Assembly: GCF_963678635.1 (NCBI RefSeq)
Contig: NW_026970723.1
Coordinates: 1-46,202 of the forward strand
Direction of reading: 5' to 3'
Length of the DNA stretch: 46,202 bases
From: Symsagittifera roscoffensis
Taxonomy: Eukaryota; Xenacoelomorpha; Acoela; Convolutidae
The notes beneath the pieces are model-generated. The model did not search any database, was not told the DNA's origin, and saw nothing but the letters and a program-made list of their open reading frames with translations. The position numbers and the translations under genes are program-made. This document shows positions 33,088 to 45,600 of this stretch, piece by piece (position 1 is the first letter of the stretch; each line of letters begins with the position of its first letter).

Positions 33088-33395
33088 CAATCCACAGGCC
33101 AAATTGGGACTGGTCTTGGAAGAAGAGGTGACTGCACCTTCAGTACCAAAATCCGACAAGAGAGTGGAGTTTGGGTTGGGATTCTCAGATGAATTACTGA
33201 AAACGAGCTTGATGGCAGTTTGGGAATTGATGAGGCCATCATGGTGTCCTAGTCCCAACGTTGACTCAATATTACGGGCGACAGAGGGAACTGAATGCAG
33301 ACTGTAACCTGCGTGACCTCAACATCATATATAATGTGATGATAACAGCCTCTAAGAGCAACGGAGAAGATAAAGTGGAGTTGCCTGGCTGGTAG
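33063..33395 (+). CDS. Short 3' polyprotein segment in two frames
   Basis: After a shift near 33.06 kb the protein reads IVNNPQAKLGLVLEEEV to about 33288 (TAA at 33305-33307 in that frame). It then continues one frame over, with LNADCNLRDLNIIYNV, to TAG at 33393-33395. Both stretches have the composition of the neighbouring segments and would bridge the two large frames. The exact shift points are estimated by eye to within about 20 bases. Confidence 0.5.
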
Positions 33396-34950
33396 CTGTC
33401 TGGCGGAAGTCTGTGGACTAGAGGGTCACGTTTGTGGAAGTCTAGACTGTGTGAAAACCCTGGAGAAACAACATAAGCAATTGACAGTATTGTTTGGAAA
33501 TGTAGTGATGAAAGCAAGAACGGAAACGGAACTGATAGCAGATTGCCATGGAGGAACCGATGTGAATCTAGTGACAGCACTAGGATTCTACAGCATGTTT
33601 GGTTCTTTAGAGTCACTATTGAATCTAGAACAGAAACATGAGATGGTCACAGCCATCAGCGTAGAAGTATTTCCAGGAGTTCTGCAGACTGAGCAGAAAT
33701 ACATAGGAAAATGGAGGGAAGCAATCGAGACAGAAATGAACATCAGACACAGCGAAACTTATTGTAGACCATCAGGAGCACGATATTTGTTGGGTTCAAC
33801 GTTGGCTCCAATGTGCAAGAGCAGATATCCTGTACATTTCGTAGCTGTGGACGTGAAGAGTACAAGAACGATTGTGGATCAAACCTTCTCAGTGCCGAAG
33901 TGTGTGAGGTTGGCGAGAATGTCTGAAAAGTCTTACGAGTTACTATGTAAGATGTTCTCAGCAGTCCCAGGGAGAACCAAAGAAGAATTGGAGTCAATAC
34001 TAGGAAAGAAGTTCATGGGATATGTGAGCGGGAACTTCAGTGACTTTGAGAAACAGAAACAGAGAGGATCAACTGTCACAGATTACAATGCAGTAGATGA
34101 GAATGATGAAATCCACCGAGTGATGATAGAAGTGGAATCATTGCTGGAAGCTGCGGGAAAACGTAATTGGAGGAGCATCATGTTGACGCATGATGAGTTT
34201 CCTTGCCACTGCTTGCTGCAGACCTGGTGGTATCCCAAGCGTAGTAATCTGATGTTGATCTGGGACTCTGGAGAGCTGCTCTCCATGGGTTTACCAGATT
34301 CATCACAGCCCGTAACGATAGTGATAGTGGGAGTTATGATGGCGATACGATGGCTGGAAGCTCATGTGAGAGAAAATAATAGACAGGAAGCACCGACGAG
34401 AGAACAATTGCGGAAATTAGATTGTCTAAAAGATTTAGATCTTTTTGAGACAACGTGCAAAGTTCTAAACATTCCGATGGAAGTGAAGAAGATATGGGCG
34501 AGAAAACGATTGATGCCATGGTTAAGAGCTAACATGACTGCATGGTTGTACAAGTATGCGAAAAAGCATATGTCGAAACATGGCAGTGTGTACAGTGAAT
34601 ATCAGCTGGACATTGGGGCAGGAGCTTTCAAGCGAGCTTTCGTGACTCATCGGAATGCAGTGACCGCCGCTGTGAAAAGAATTTCCAGGACGAGTGAGCG
34701 TAGTGGAAATGAGAGGGCAAAGATGCTGAAAGAAGATCTGGAGAGAAACGTGACGTTGTGTCTCCACAACAGCTTCTGCAGAAACAGAGAATCCAATGTG
34801 GATCCCCTACCTTGCTGTAAACAGAGGGTGGAAGAGCAGAAGTGTTGGAGGACGGCTTCCAACAGCGTTAGGATAGCCAACGATGTGCTACAAGACACGG
34901 AAACCGAAAGTGCGGAGTCAGTATCACAGGAGGAGGAAATGGAACATTGA
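33346..34950 (+). CDS. C-terminal part of the 3' polyprotein, unknown function
   Basis: The frame is open from 33346 and is probably in use from about 33390; the conventional start GTG lies at 33451. It gives about 500 residues. It is Cys- and His-containing (CGLEGHVCGSLDC near the start; HDEFPCHCLLQTWW at about 248-261; CLHNSFC near residue 430), with a strongly basic region at about 380-440 (HRNAVTAAVKRISRTSERSG). The end is acidic (ETESAESVSQEEEMEH) before TGA. No known family, signal peptide or transmembrane segment is evident, so this does not look like a retroviral envelope. Confidence 0.7.
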   Translation, partial: QPLRATEKIKWSCLAGSCLAEVCGLEGHVCGSLDCVKTLEKQHKQLTVLFGNVVMKARTETELIADCHGGTDVNLVTALGFYSMFGSLESLLNLEQKHEMVTAISVEVFPGVLQTEQKYIGKWREAIETEMNIRHSETYCRPSGARYLLGSTLAPMCKSRYPVHFVAVDVKSTRTIVDQTFSVPKCVRLARMSEKSYELLCKMFSAVPGRTKEELESILGKKFMGYVSGNFSDFEKQKQRGSTVTDYNAVDENDEIHRVMIEVESLLEAAGKRNWRSIMLTHDEFPCHCLLQTWWYPKRSNLMLIWDSGELLSMGLPDSSQPVTIVIVGVMMAIRWLEAHVRENNRQEAPTREQLRKLDCLKDLDLFETTCKVLNIPMEVKKIWARKRLMPWLRANMTAWLYKYAKKHMSKHGSVYSEYQLDIGAGAFKRAFVTHRNAVTAAVKRISRTSERSGNERAKMLKEDLERNVTLCLHNSFCRNRESNVDPLPCCKQRVEEQKCWRTASNSVRIANDVLQDTETESAESVSQEEEMEH

Positions 34951-35458
34951 CGAATGGTCGAGAAAACAAGAGGCAACAAGAAAGAAAATTAGAAGAATTT
35001 AGAAGTTTTAGAACTTCTAAACGACGAAAAAAGAAGAGAACAAAGGAATGATGAAGAAAAGTTAAAACTCAGAATTGTTTTATGTGTGTGAAAAACTCAA
35101 GTGAGAAACCAAGCAACCAAGTTGTAATTGAAAACTGAAACATTTAGTTGAGTTTTGAAATTGTTGCATTTATAAATTTGCATTTTGATTTTAGCAGAAG
35201 TGGCTTTAGAGACACTTATTATTTATTTAGAAAGGCTTAAGAGGAGAGTATATTTAAATATTCCAGCCTGCATGATTGTTTTTAATCACTTAGGAAGACT
35301 GATCACTTTGTGGTGACATGAAAGACATGAGTAATCTCTTGAAGAGGGAGGTTGTTACATTGTTCCTTCTAACCACAAAGTTTCTTAGTTTTAATATTCA
35401 GGACAATAAACAAGCAAGATTTCCGAAGGGAAGAAGCATAGTAGGATAATTTTAGCTT

Positions 35459-35489
35459 GTTGGTTGGCAGGACTGTCCTGCAAGCCAAC
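35459..35489 (+). other. Strong hairpin in the 3' untranslated region
   Basis: The two 15-nt arms GTTGGTTGGCAGGAC and GTCCTGCAAGCCAAC pair with one wobble and one mismatch around a single T. The centre GGACTGTCC recurs at 25810-25818 and next to the polypurine tract (35751-35759). It could be an RNA structural element or a protein-binding palindrome. Confidence 0.6.
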
Positions 35490-35757
35490 ACCTTTTAAAT
35501 CTAAGAGAAAAAGTTTTAATCGGGACATTGACACTGGAAGTCAGAAAATATGTTTTATCTTAGGTTACATCCTCAATGTGCAGACTAATGAAAGAATTTG
35601 AAGGCTATAGTGATGTAGTATGATGCCATTTATATTCTGCAGTGAGTTGATGTGACGTGGATAAAAGTAATTTCGTGCATTTTGTAAATTCTGTTCGATG
35701 ACACTGTAACCATTTTATGGACATTGCGCGATTCAATGAGGACATTGACAGGACTGT

Positions 35758-35767
35758 CCGGGGAGTA
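35758..35767 (+). other. Polypurine tract next to the 3' LTR
   Basis: The purine-rich run GGGGAGTA ends at the base before the right LTR begins (TGTGAC). This is where plus-strand DNA synthesis is primed in LTR elements. The tract is short, and the 11-mer TGTCCGGGGAG covering it is repeated three times inside pol. Confidence 0.55.
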
Positions 35768-36696
35768 TGTGACATTCGACCAGAATGTGAAAAATGCAAT
35801 CTCTGCAGAATTCGGAATTTTAGCAGTAAGCCTTCCGGATTGGTGGTGTTTAAGAACTAAGAGCGTTATTGGAACGTTTGGCCAGACGGTGAGGGTTGGA
35901 ATATTCTAGTATTTTAAAACTTCAAAAATTCGAATGATGACGTCACATTTCTGAGAAATGCTAAAACGGCCATTTTGACAAGAAACGAGAGAGAAGACAC
36001 AACAACATTAGTTGCGCTGACGATAACAACGATAATCGTGATTGAAAAACAGCAGCAGATTGCAGGAATAGCAGAGAACGTTCCGAGTTGCAACTATTGT
36101 GCTGCTACAATAGTTGCAAGGCCGTTGCGAACAACGGTGAAGGGTAAGAAACCAGCCTTCCGGATTAGGAAGAAATCAAGATTAACGAGCTTGATTCAGC
36201 GGATTCAAGAATCCGGAAGGGTCTCGGGACTGAAACTTTTATTGACTCGTATAAACTTTTAGCTTCCTGTCATGTCCTGACTTGAATTTAATTAATATCT
36301 AGATTCATTTTGATAGGGATGAGAAGCTAGGAGTTGGGGGAAAGGGTTGATCCATCTTCGATGGAGATGATGATTTTTATCTACTGAACAAAAACAATAG
36401 TAATATAATAAGTAGTAGCCCTGTTTTTAGGAGTGACCTCGTGGTCTGGGGATACTGAGACCCAGCCATGAGCTCACTATTTTTGCATGTAATTCAGTTA
36501 ATTTGAGCGTTCTGGTCGAAGCCGGAGAACAGTAACGTTTTTGTCGACCCGATGTTGGAAAAGACCACCGAGAAGGAAAAGTACTGGCTTGGTAGAGACG
36601 GTGAAAAGCATGCAAAGCTCTGTTTAGACGCTAGCCAGTCGTCTTAAGACTTAGTTTTGTTTTCCGTCGATATGTATCTTCCGGGCGAATGTTACA
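35768..36696 (+). repeat. Right (3') LTR
   Basis: The right terminal repeat is 929 bp, starts TGTGACATTC directly after the purine run GGGGAGTA, and ends GAATGTTACA where the satellite resumes with CACCTCAAATC. Homology to the left LTR stops cleanly at both ends: upstream of 35768 the sequence is element-internal, while upstream of 12601 it is satellite. It differs from the left LTR mainly by a 6-bp insertion close to 36571 and scattered substitutions, which implies a recent insertion. It carries the same TGACGTCA site at 35938-35945. Confidence 0.95.
35938..35945 (+). promoter_or_regulatory. CRE/ATF-type site TGACGTCA in right LTR
   Basis: This is the same palindrome as in the left LTR at the equivalent position, unchanged although nearby bases differ between the two LTRs. 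It is also followed by the YY1-like GGCCATTTTG. Confidence 0.4.
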
Positions 36697-39600
36697 CACC
36701 TCAAATCTTTTCATATCATAAAACATCACCTCATATCTTATCAAATCATATAACATCACCTAATATCTTATCATATCATATAACATCACCTCATATCTTA
36801 TCATCTCATAAAACATCACCTCATATCCTATCATATCATATCATATAACATCACCTCAGATCTTATCATATCGTATCATACAACATCACCTCATATCTTA
36901 TCATATCATATAACATCACCTCATATCTTATCATATCATAAAACATCACCTCATATCCTATAATATCATATCATATAACATCACCTCATATCTTTTCATA
37001 TCATAAAACATCACCTGATATCTTATAAAATCATATAACATCACCTCATATCTTATCATATCATATAACATCACCTCATATCTTATCATATCATAAAACA
37101 TCACCTCATATCCTATCATATCATATCGTATAACATCACCTCATATCTTATCATATCATATAACATCACTTCAGACCTTATCATATCATAAAACATCACC
37201 TCATATCCTATCATATCATATCATATAACAACACCTCAGATCTCATCATATCGTATCATACAACATCACCTCATATCTTATCATATCATATAACATCACC
37301 TCATATCTTATCATATCATATAACATCACCTCATATCTTATCATATCGTATAACATCACCTCATATCTTATCATATCATATAACATCACCTCATATCTTA
37401 TCAAATAATATAACATCACCTCATACCTTATCATATCGTATAACATCACCTCATATCTTATCATATCATAAAACATCGCCTCATATCCTATCCTATCATA
37501 TCATATCATATAACATCACCTCAGATCTTATCATATCGTATCATACAACATCACCTCATATCTTATCATATCATATAACATCACCTCATATCTTATCGTA
37601 TCATATATCATAACCTCAAATCGTATCACATCATATAACATCACCTCAAATCTTATCATATCGTATAACATCACCTCATATCTTATCATATCATTTAACA
37701 TCACCTCATATCTTTTCATATCATAAAACATCACCTCATATCTTATCATATCATAAAACATCACCTCATATCTTATCATATCATATAACATCACCTCAGA
37801 TCTTATCTTATCGTATCATACAACATCACCTCATATCTTATCATATCATATAACATCACCTCATATCCTATCATATATTATCATATGACATCACCTCATA
37901 TCTTTTCATATCATAAAACATCACCTGATATCTTATAAAATTATATAACATCACCTCATATCTTATCGTATCATATATCATAACCTCAAATCGTATCACA
38001 TCATATAACATCACCTCAAATCTTATCATATCGTATAACATCACCTCATATCTTATCATATCATTTAACATCACCTCATATCTTTTCATATCATTAAACA
38101 TCACCTCATATCTTATCATATCATAAAACATCACCTCATATCCTATCATATCATATCATATAACATCACCTCAGATCTTATCTTATCGTATCATACAACA
38201 TCACCTCATATCTTATCATATCATAAAACATCACCTCATATCCTATCATATCATATCATATAACATCACCTCATATCTTTAATATCATAAAACATCACCT
38301 GATATCTTATAAAATTATATAACATCACCTCATATCTTATCATATCAGATAACATCACCTCATATCCTATCATATCATATCATATAACATCACCTCATAT
38401 CTTATCATATCATAAAACATCACCTCATATCCTATCATATCATATCATATAACATCACCTCATATCTTATCATATCATATAACATCACCTCATATCTTAT
38501 CAAATCATATAACATCACCTCATATCTTATCATATCGTATAACATCACCTCATATCTTATCATATCATAAAACATCGCCTCATATCCTATCCTATCATAT
38601 CATATCATATAACATCACCTCAGATCTTATCATATCGTATCATACAACATCACCTCATATCTTATCATATCATATAACATCACCTCATATCTTATCGTAT
38701 CATATATCATCACCTCAAATCGTATCACATCATATAACATCACCTCAAATATTATCATATCGTATAACATCACCTCATATCTTATCATATCATTTAACAT
38801 CACCTCATATCTTTTCATATCATAAAACATTACTTCATATCTTATCAAATCATATAACATCACCTAATATCTTATCATATCATATAACATCACCTCATAT
38901 CTTTTCATATCATAAAACATCACCTCATATCTTATCATATCATAAAACATCACCTCATATCTTATCATATCATATAACATCACCTCAGATCTTATCTTAT
39001 CGTATCATACAACATCACCTCATATCTTATCATATCATATAACATCACCTCATATCCTATCATATCATATCATATGACATCACCTCATATCTTTTCATAT
39101 CATAAAACATCACCTGATATCTTATAAAATTATATAACATCACCTCATATCTTATCGTATCATATATCATAACCTCAAATCGTATCACATCATATAACAT
39201 CACCTCAAATCTTATCATATCGTATAACATCACCTCATATCTTATCATATCATTTAACATCACCTCATATCTTTTCATATCATTAAACATCACCTCATAT
39301 CTTATCATATCATAAAACATCACCTCATATCCTATCATATCATATCATATAACATCACCTCAGATCTTATCTTATCGTATCATACAACATCACCTCATAT
39401 CTTATCATATCATAAAACATCACCTCATATCCTATCATATCATATCATATAACATCACCTCATATCTTTAATATCATAAAACATCACCTGATATCTTATA
39501 AAATTATATAACATCACCTCATATCTTATCATATCAGATAACATCACCTCATATCCTATCATATCATATCATATAACATCACCTCATATCTTATCATATC

Positions 39601-42600
39601 ATAAAACATCACCTCATATCCTATCATATCATATCGTATAACATCACCTCATATCTTATCATATCATTTAACATCACCTCATATCTTTTCATATCATAAA
39701 ACATTACTTCATATCTTATCAAATCATATAACATCACCTAATATCTTATCATATCATATAACATCACCTCATATCTTTTCATATCATAAAACATCACCTC
39801 ATATCTTATCATATCATAAAACATCACCTCATATCTTATCATATCATATAACATCACCTCAGATCTTATCTTATCGTATCATACAACATCACCTCATATC
39901 TTATCATATCATATAACATCACCTCATATCCTATCATATCATATCATATGACATCACCTCATATCTTTTCATATCATAAAACATCACCTGATATCTTATA
40001 AAATTATATAACATCACCTCATATCTTATCGTATCATATATCATAACCTCAAATCGTATCACATCATATAACATCACCTCAAATCTTATCATATCGTATA
40101 ACATCACCTCATATCTTATCATATCATTTAACATCACCTCATATCTTTTCATATCATTAAACATCACCTCATATCTTATCATATCATAAAACATCACCTC
40201 ATATCCTATCATATCATATCATATAACATCACCTCAGATCTTATCTTATCGTATCATACAACATCACCTCATATCTTATCATATCATAAAACATCACCTC
40301 ATATCCTATCATATCATATCATATAACATCACCTCATATCTTTAATATCATAAAACATCACCTGATATCTTATAAAATTATATAACATCACCTCATATCT
40401 TATCATATCAGATAACATCACCTCATATCCTATCATATCATATCATATAACATCACCTCATATCTTATCATATCATAAAACATCACCTCATATCCTATCA
40501 TATCATATCATATAACATCACCTCATATCTTATCATATCATATAACATCACCTCATATCTTATCAAATCATATAACATCACCTCATATCTTATCATATCG
40601 TATAACATCACCTCATATCTTATCATATCATAAAACATCGCCTCATATCCTATCCTATCATATCATATCATATAACATCACCTCAGATCTTATCATATCG
40701 TATCATACAACATCACCTCATATCTTATCATATCATATAACATCACCTCATATCTTATCGTATCATATATCATCACCTCAAATCGTATCACATCATATAA
40801 CATCACCTCAAATATTATCATATCGTATAACATCACCTCATATCTTATCATATCATTTAACATCACCTCATATCTTTTCATATCATAAAACATTACTTCA
40901 TATCTTATCAAATCATATAACATCACCTAATATCTTATCATATCATATAACATCACCTCATATCTTATCATATCATAAAACATCACCTCATTTCCTATCA
41001 TATCATATCATATAACATCACCTCATATCTTTTCATATCATTTAACATCACCTCATATCTTTTCATATCATAAAACATCACCTCAAATCTTATCAAATCA
41101 TATAACATCACCTAATATCTTATCATATCATATAACATCACCTCATATCTTATCATATAATAAAACATCACCTCATATCCTATCATATCATATCATATAA
41201 CATCACCTCAGATCTTATCTTATCGTATCATTCAACATCACCTCATATCTTATCATATCATATAACATCACCTCATATCTTATCATATCATAAAACATCA
41301 CATCATATCCTATCATATCATACCATATAACATCACCTCATATCTTTTCATATCATAAAACATCACCTGATATCTTATAAAATTATATAACATCACCTCA
41401 TATCTTATCATATCATATAACATCACCTCATATCCTATCATATCATATCATATAACATCACCTCATATCTTATCATATCATAAAACATCACCTCATATCC
41501 TATCATATCATATCATATAACATCACCTCATATCTTATCATATCATATAACATCACCTCATATCTTATCAAATCATATAAAATCACCTCATATCTTATCA
41601 TATCGTATAACATCACCTCATATCTTATCATATCATAAAACATCGCCTCATATCCTATCCTATCATATCATATCATATAACATCACCTCATATCTTATCA
41701 TATCGTATCATACAACATCACCTCATATCTTATCATATCATATAACATCACCTCATATCTTATCGTATCATATATCATCACCTCAAATCGTATCACATCA
41801 TATAACATCACCTCAAATATTATCATATCGTATAACATCACCTCATATCTTATCATATCATTTAACATCACCTCATATCTTTTCATATCATAAAACATTA
41901 CTTCATATCTTATCAAATCATATAACATCACCTAATATCTTATCATATCATATAACATCACCTCATATCTTATCATATCATAAAACATCACCTCATATCC
42001 TATCATATCATATAACATCACCTCATATCTTTTCATATCATAAAACATCACCTGATATCTTATAAAATTATATAACATCACCTCATATCTTATCATATCA
42101 TATAACATCACCTCATTTCTTATCATATCATAAAACATCACCTCATGTCCTATCATATCATATCGTATAACATCACCTCATATCTTTTCATATCATATAA
42201 CATCACCTCATACCTTATCATATCATAAAACATCACCTCATATCCTATCATATCATATCATATAACAACACCTCAGATCTTATCATATCGTATCATACAA
42301 CATCACCTCATATCTTATCATATCATGTAACATCACCTCATATCTTATCATATCATATAACATCACCTCATATCTTATCGTATCGTATAACATCACCTCA
42401 TATCTTATCATATCATAAAACATCACCTCATATCCTATCATATCATATCATATAACATCACCTCAGATCTTATCATATCGTATCATACAACATCACCTCA
42501 TATCTTATCATATCATATAACAACACCTCATATCTTATCGTATCATATATCATCACCTCAAATCGTATCATATCATATAACATAACCTCAAATCTTATCA

Positions 42601-45600
42601 TATCATTTAACATCACTTCATATCTTATCATATCGTATAACATCACCTCATATCTTATCATATCTTTAACATCACCTCATATCTTTTCATATCATAAAAC
42701 ATCACCTCATATCTTATCAAATCATATAACATCACCTCATATCTTATCATATCATTTAACATCACCTCATTTCTTATCATATCATAAAACATCACCTCAT
42801 ATCCTATCATATCATATCATATAACTTTACCTCAGATCTTATCATATCGTATTATACAACATCACCTCATATCTTATCATATCATATAACATCACCTCAT
42901 ATCTTATCATATCATATAACATCACCTCATTTCTTATCATATCGTATAACATCACCTCATATCTTATCATATCATATAACATCACCTCATATCTTATCAT
43001 ATCATAAAACATCACCTCATATCCTATCATATCATATCATATAAGATCACCTCAGATCTTATCATATCGTATCATATAACATCACCTCATATCTTATCAA
43101 ATCATATAATATCACCTCATATCTTATCATATCATATAACATCACCTCATATCTTATCATATCATAAAACATCACCTCATATCCTATCATATCATATCAT
43201 ATAACATCACCTCAGATCTTATCATATCGTATCATACAACATCATATCATATGACATCACCTCATATCTTATCATATCATACAACATCACCTCATATCTT
43301 ATCATGTCGTATAACATCACCTCATATCTTATCATATCATATAACATCACCTCATATCTTATCATATCATAAAACATCACCTCATATCCTATCATATCAT
43401 ATCATATAACATCACCACAGATCTTATCATATCGTATCATATAATATCACCTCATATCTTATCCTATCATATATAATCACCTCATATCATATCATATCAT
43501 ATAACATCACCTCATATCTTATCATATCATATAACATCACCTCATAACCTATCATATCGTATCTTCAAACATCACCTCATATCTTATTATATCATATATT
43601 ATCACCTCATAGCTTATCATATCATAAAACATCGGCTCAGATCTTATCATATCATAAAACATCACCTCATATCCTATCATATCATATAACATCACCTCAT
43701 ATCTTTTCATATCATAAAACATCACCTGATATCTTATAAAATTATATAACATCACCTCATATCTTATCATATCATATAACATCACCTCATTTCTTATCAT
43801 ATCATAAAACATCACCTCATGTCCTATCATATCATATCGTATAACATCACCTCATATCTTTTCATATCATATAACATCACCTCATACCTTATCATATCAT
43901 AAAACATCACCTCATATCCTATCATATCATATCATATAACAACACCTCAGATCTTATCATATCGTATCATACAACATCACCTCATATCTTATCATATCAT
44001 GTAACATCACCTCATATCTTATCATATCATATAACATCACCTCATATCTTATCATATCGTATAACATCACCTCATATCTTATCATATCATAAAACATCAC
44101 CTCATATCCTATCATATCATATCATATAACATCACCTCAGATCTTATCATATCGTATCATACAACATCACCTCATATCTTATCATATCATATAACAACAC
44201 CTCATATCTTATCGTATCATATATCATCACCTCAAATCGTATCATATCATATAACATAACCTCAAATCTTATCATATCATATAACATCACTTCATATCTT
44301 ATCATATCGTATAACATCACCTCATATCTTATCATATCTTTAACATCACCTCATATCTTTTCATATCATAAAACATCACCTCATATCTTATCAAATCATA
44401 TAACATCACCTCATATCTTATCATATCATTTAACATCACCTCATTTCTTATCATATCATAAAACATCACCTCATATCCTATCATATCATATCATATAACT
44501 TTACCTCAGATCTTATCATATCGTATTATACAACATCACCTCATATCTTATCATATCATATAACATCACCTCATATCTTATCATATCATATAACATCACC
44601 TCATTTCTTATCATATCGTATAACATCACCTCATATCTTATCATATCATATAACATCACCTCATATCTTATCATATCATAAAACATCACCTCATATCCTA
44701 TCATATCATATCATATAAGATCAACTCAGATCTTATCATATCGTATCATATAACATCACCTCATATCTTATCAAATCATATAATATCACCTCATATCTTA
44801 TCATATCATATAACATCACCTCATATCTTATCATATCATAAAACATCACCTCATATCCTATCATATCATATCATATAACATCACCTCAGATCTTATCATA
44901 TCGTATCATACAACATCATATCATATGACATCACCTCATATCTTATCATATCATATAACATCACCTCATATCTTATCATGTCGTATAACATCACCTCATA
45001 TCTTATCATATCATATAACATCACCTCATATCTTATCATATCATAAAACATCACCTCATATCCTATCATATCATATCATATAACATCACCACAGATCTTA
45101 TCATATCGTATCATATAATATCACCTCATATCTTATCCTATCATATATAATCACCTCATATCATATCATATCATATAACATCACCTCATATCTTATCATA
45201 TCATATAACATCACCTCATAACCTATCATATCGTATCTTCAAACATCACCTCATATCTTATTATATCATATATTATCACCTCATAGCTTATCATATCATA
45301 AAACATCGGCTCAGATCTTATCATATCATATAACATCACCTCATATCTTATCATATCATAAAACATCACCTCATACCCTATCATATCTTATCATATAACA
45401 TCACCTCATAACCTATCATATCGTATCATCAAACATCACCTCATATCTTATTATATCATATAATATCACCTCATAGCTTATCATATCATAAAACATCGGC
45501 TCATATCTTATCATATCATATAACATCACCTCATATCTTATCATATCATATAACATCACCTCATATCTTATCATATCATATAACATCACCTCATATCTTA

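Larger units (their letters stand above)
26047..34950 (+). pseudogene. Composite 3' polyprotein frame (coiled coil + SGNH + unknown), broken
   Basis: Reading through the breaks gives a single coding unit of nearly 3,000 codons. The breaks are frameshifts near 27.22, 28.20, 29.69, 33.06, 33.29 and 33.39 kb, and in-frame stops TGA 28059-28061 and TAG 29411-29413. At each stop the same frame continues with protein-like sequence. It sits where env lies in retroviruses but shows no envelope features. Gene products acting in assembly, RNA handling or host interaction are all possible. Confidence 0.7.
34951..35767 (+). other. 3' untranslated region of the retroelement
   Basis: This is AT-rich non-coding sequence of about 0.8 kb. 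It holds an AATAAA at 35405-35410, a strong hairpin at 35459-35489 and a terminal TGTCCGGGGAG sequence (35755-35765) that includes the polypurine tract. I saw no reading frame worth reporting; the small open frames on either strand are short and unlike proteins. Confidence 0.75.
12601..36696 (+). mobile_element. Giant Ty3/gypsy-type LTR retrotransposon (24.1 kb), degraded
   Basis: Two near-identical direct repeats of 923 and 929 bp bound the element. Both begin TGTGAC and end GTTACA, a near-perfect terminal inverted repeat of the TG...CA type. Between them lie, in Ty3/gypsy order, Gag zinc knuckles, protease, RT, RNase H and integrase, then a second long coding region. Most Ty3/gypsy elements are 5-10 kb; at 24.1 kb this one is in the size class of plant Ogre and planarian Burro elements (known from the literature; no relationship is claimed). 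The only flanking bases shared at both ends are CAC. The internal region has a base composition near 47% GC by eye, unlike the AT-rich satellite around it. Frameshifts, stops and a deletion make this copy non-autonomous. Confidence 0.95.

Noticed and set aside
33346-34950. Retroviral envelope gene
   Set aside because: There is no signal peptide, transmembrane helix, furin-type site or fusion peptide pattern that I can see, despite its position.
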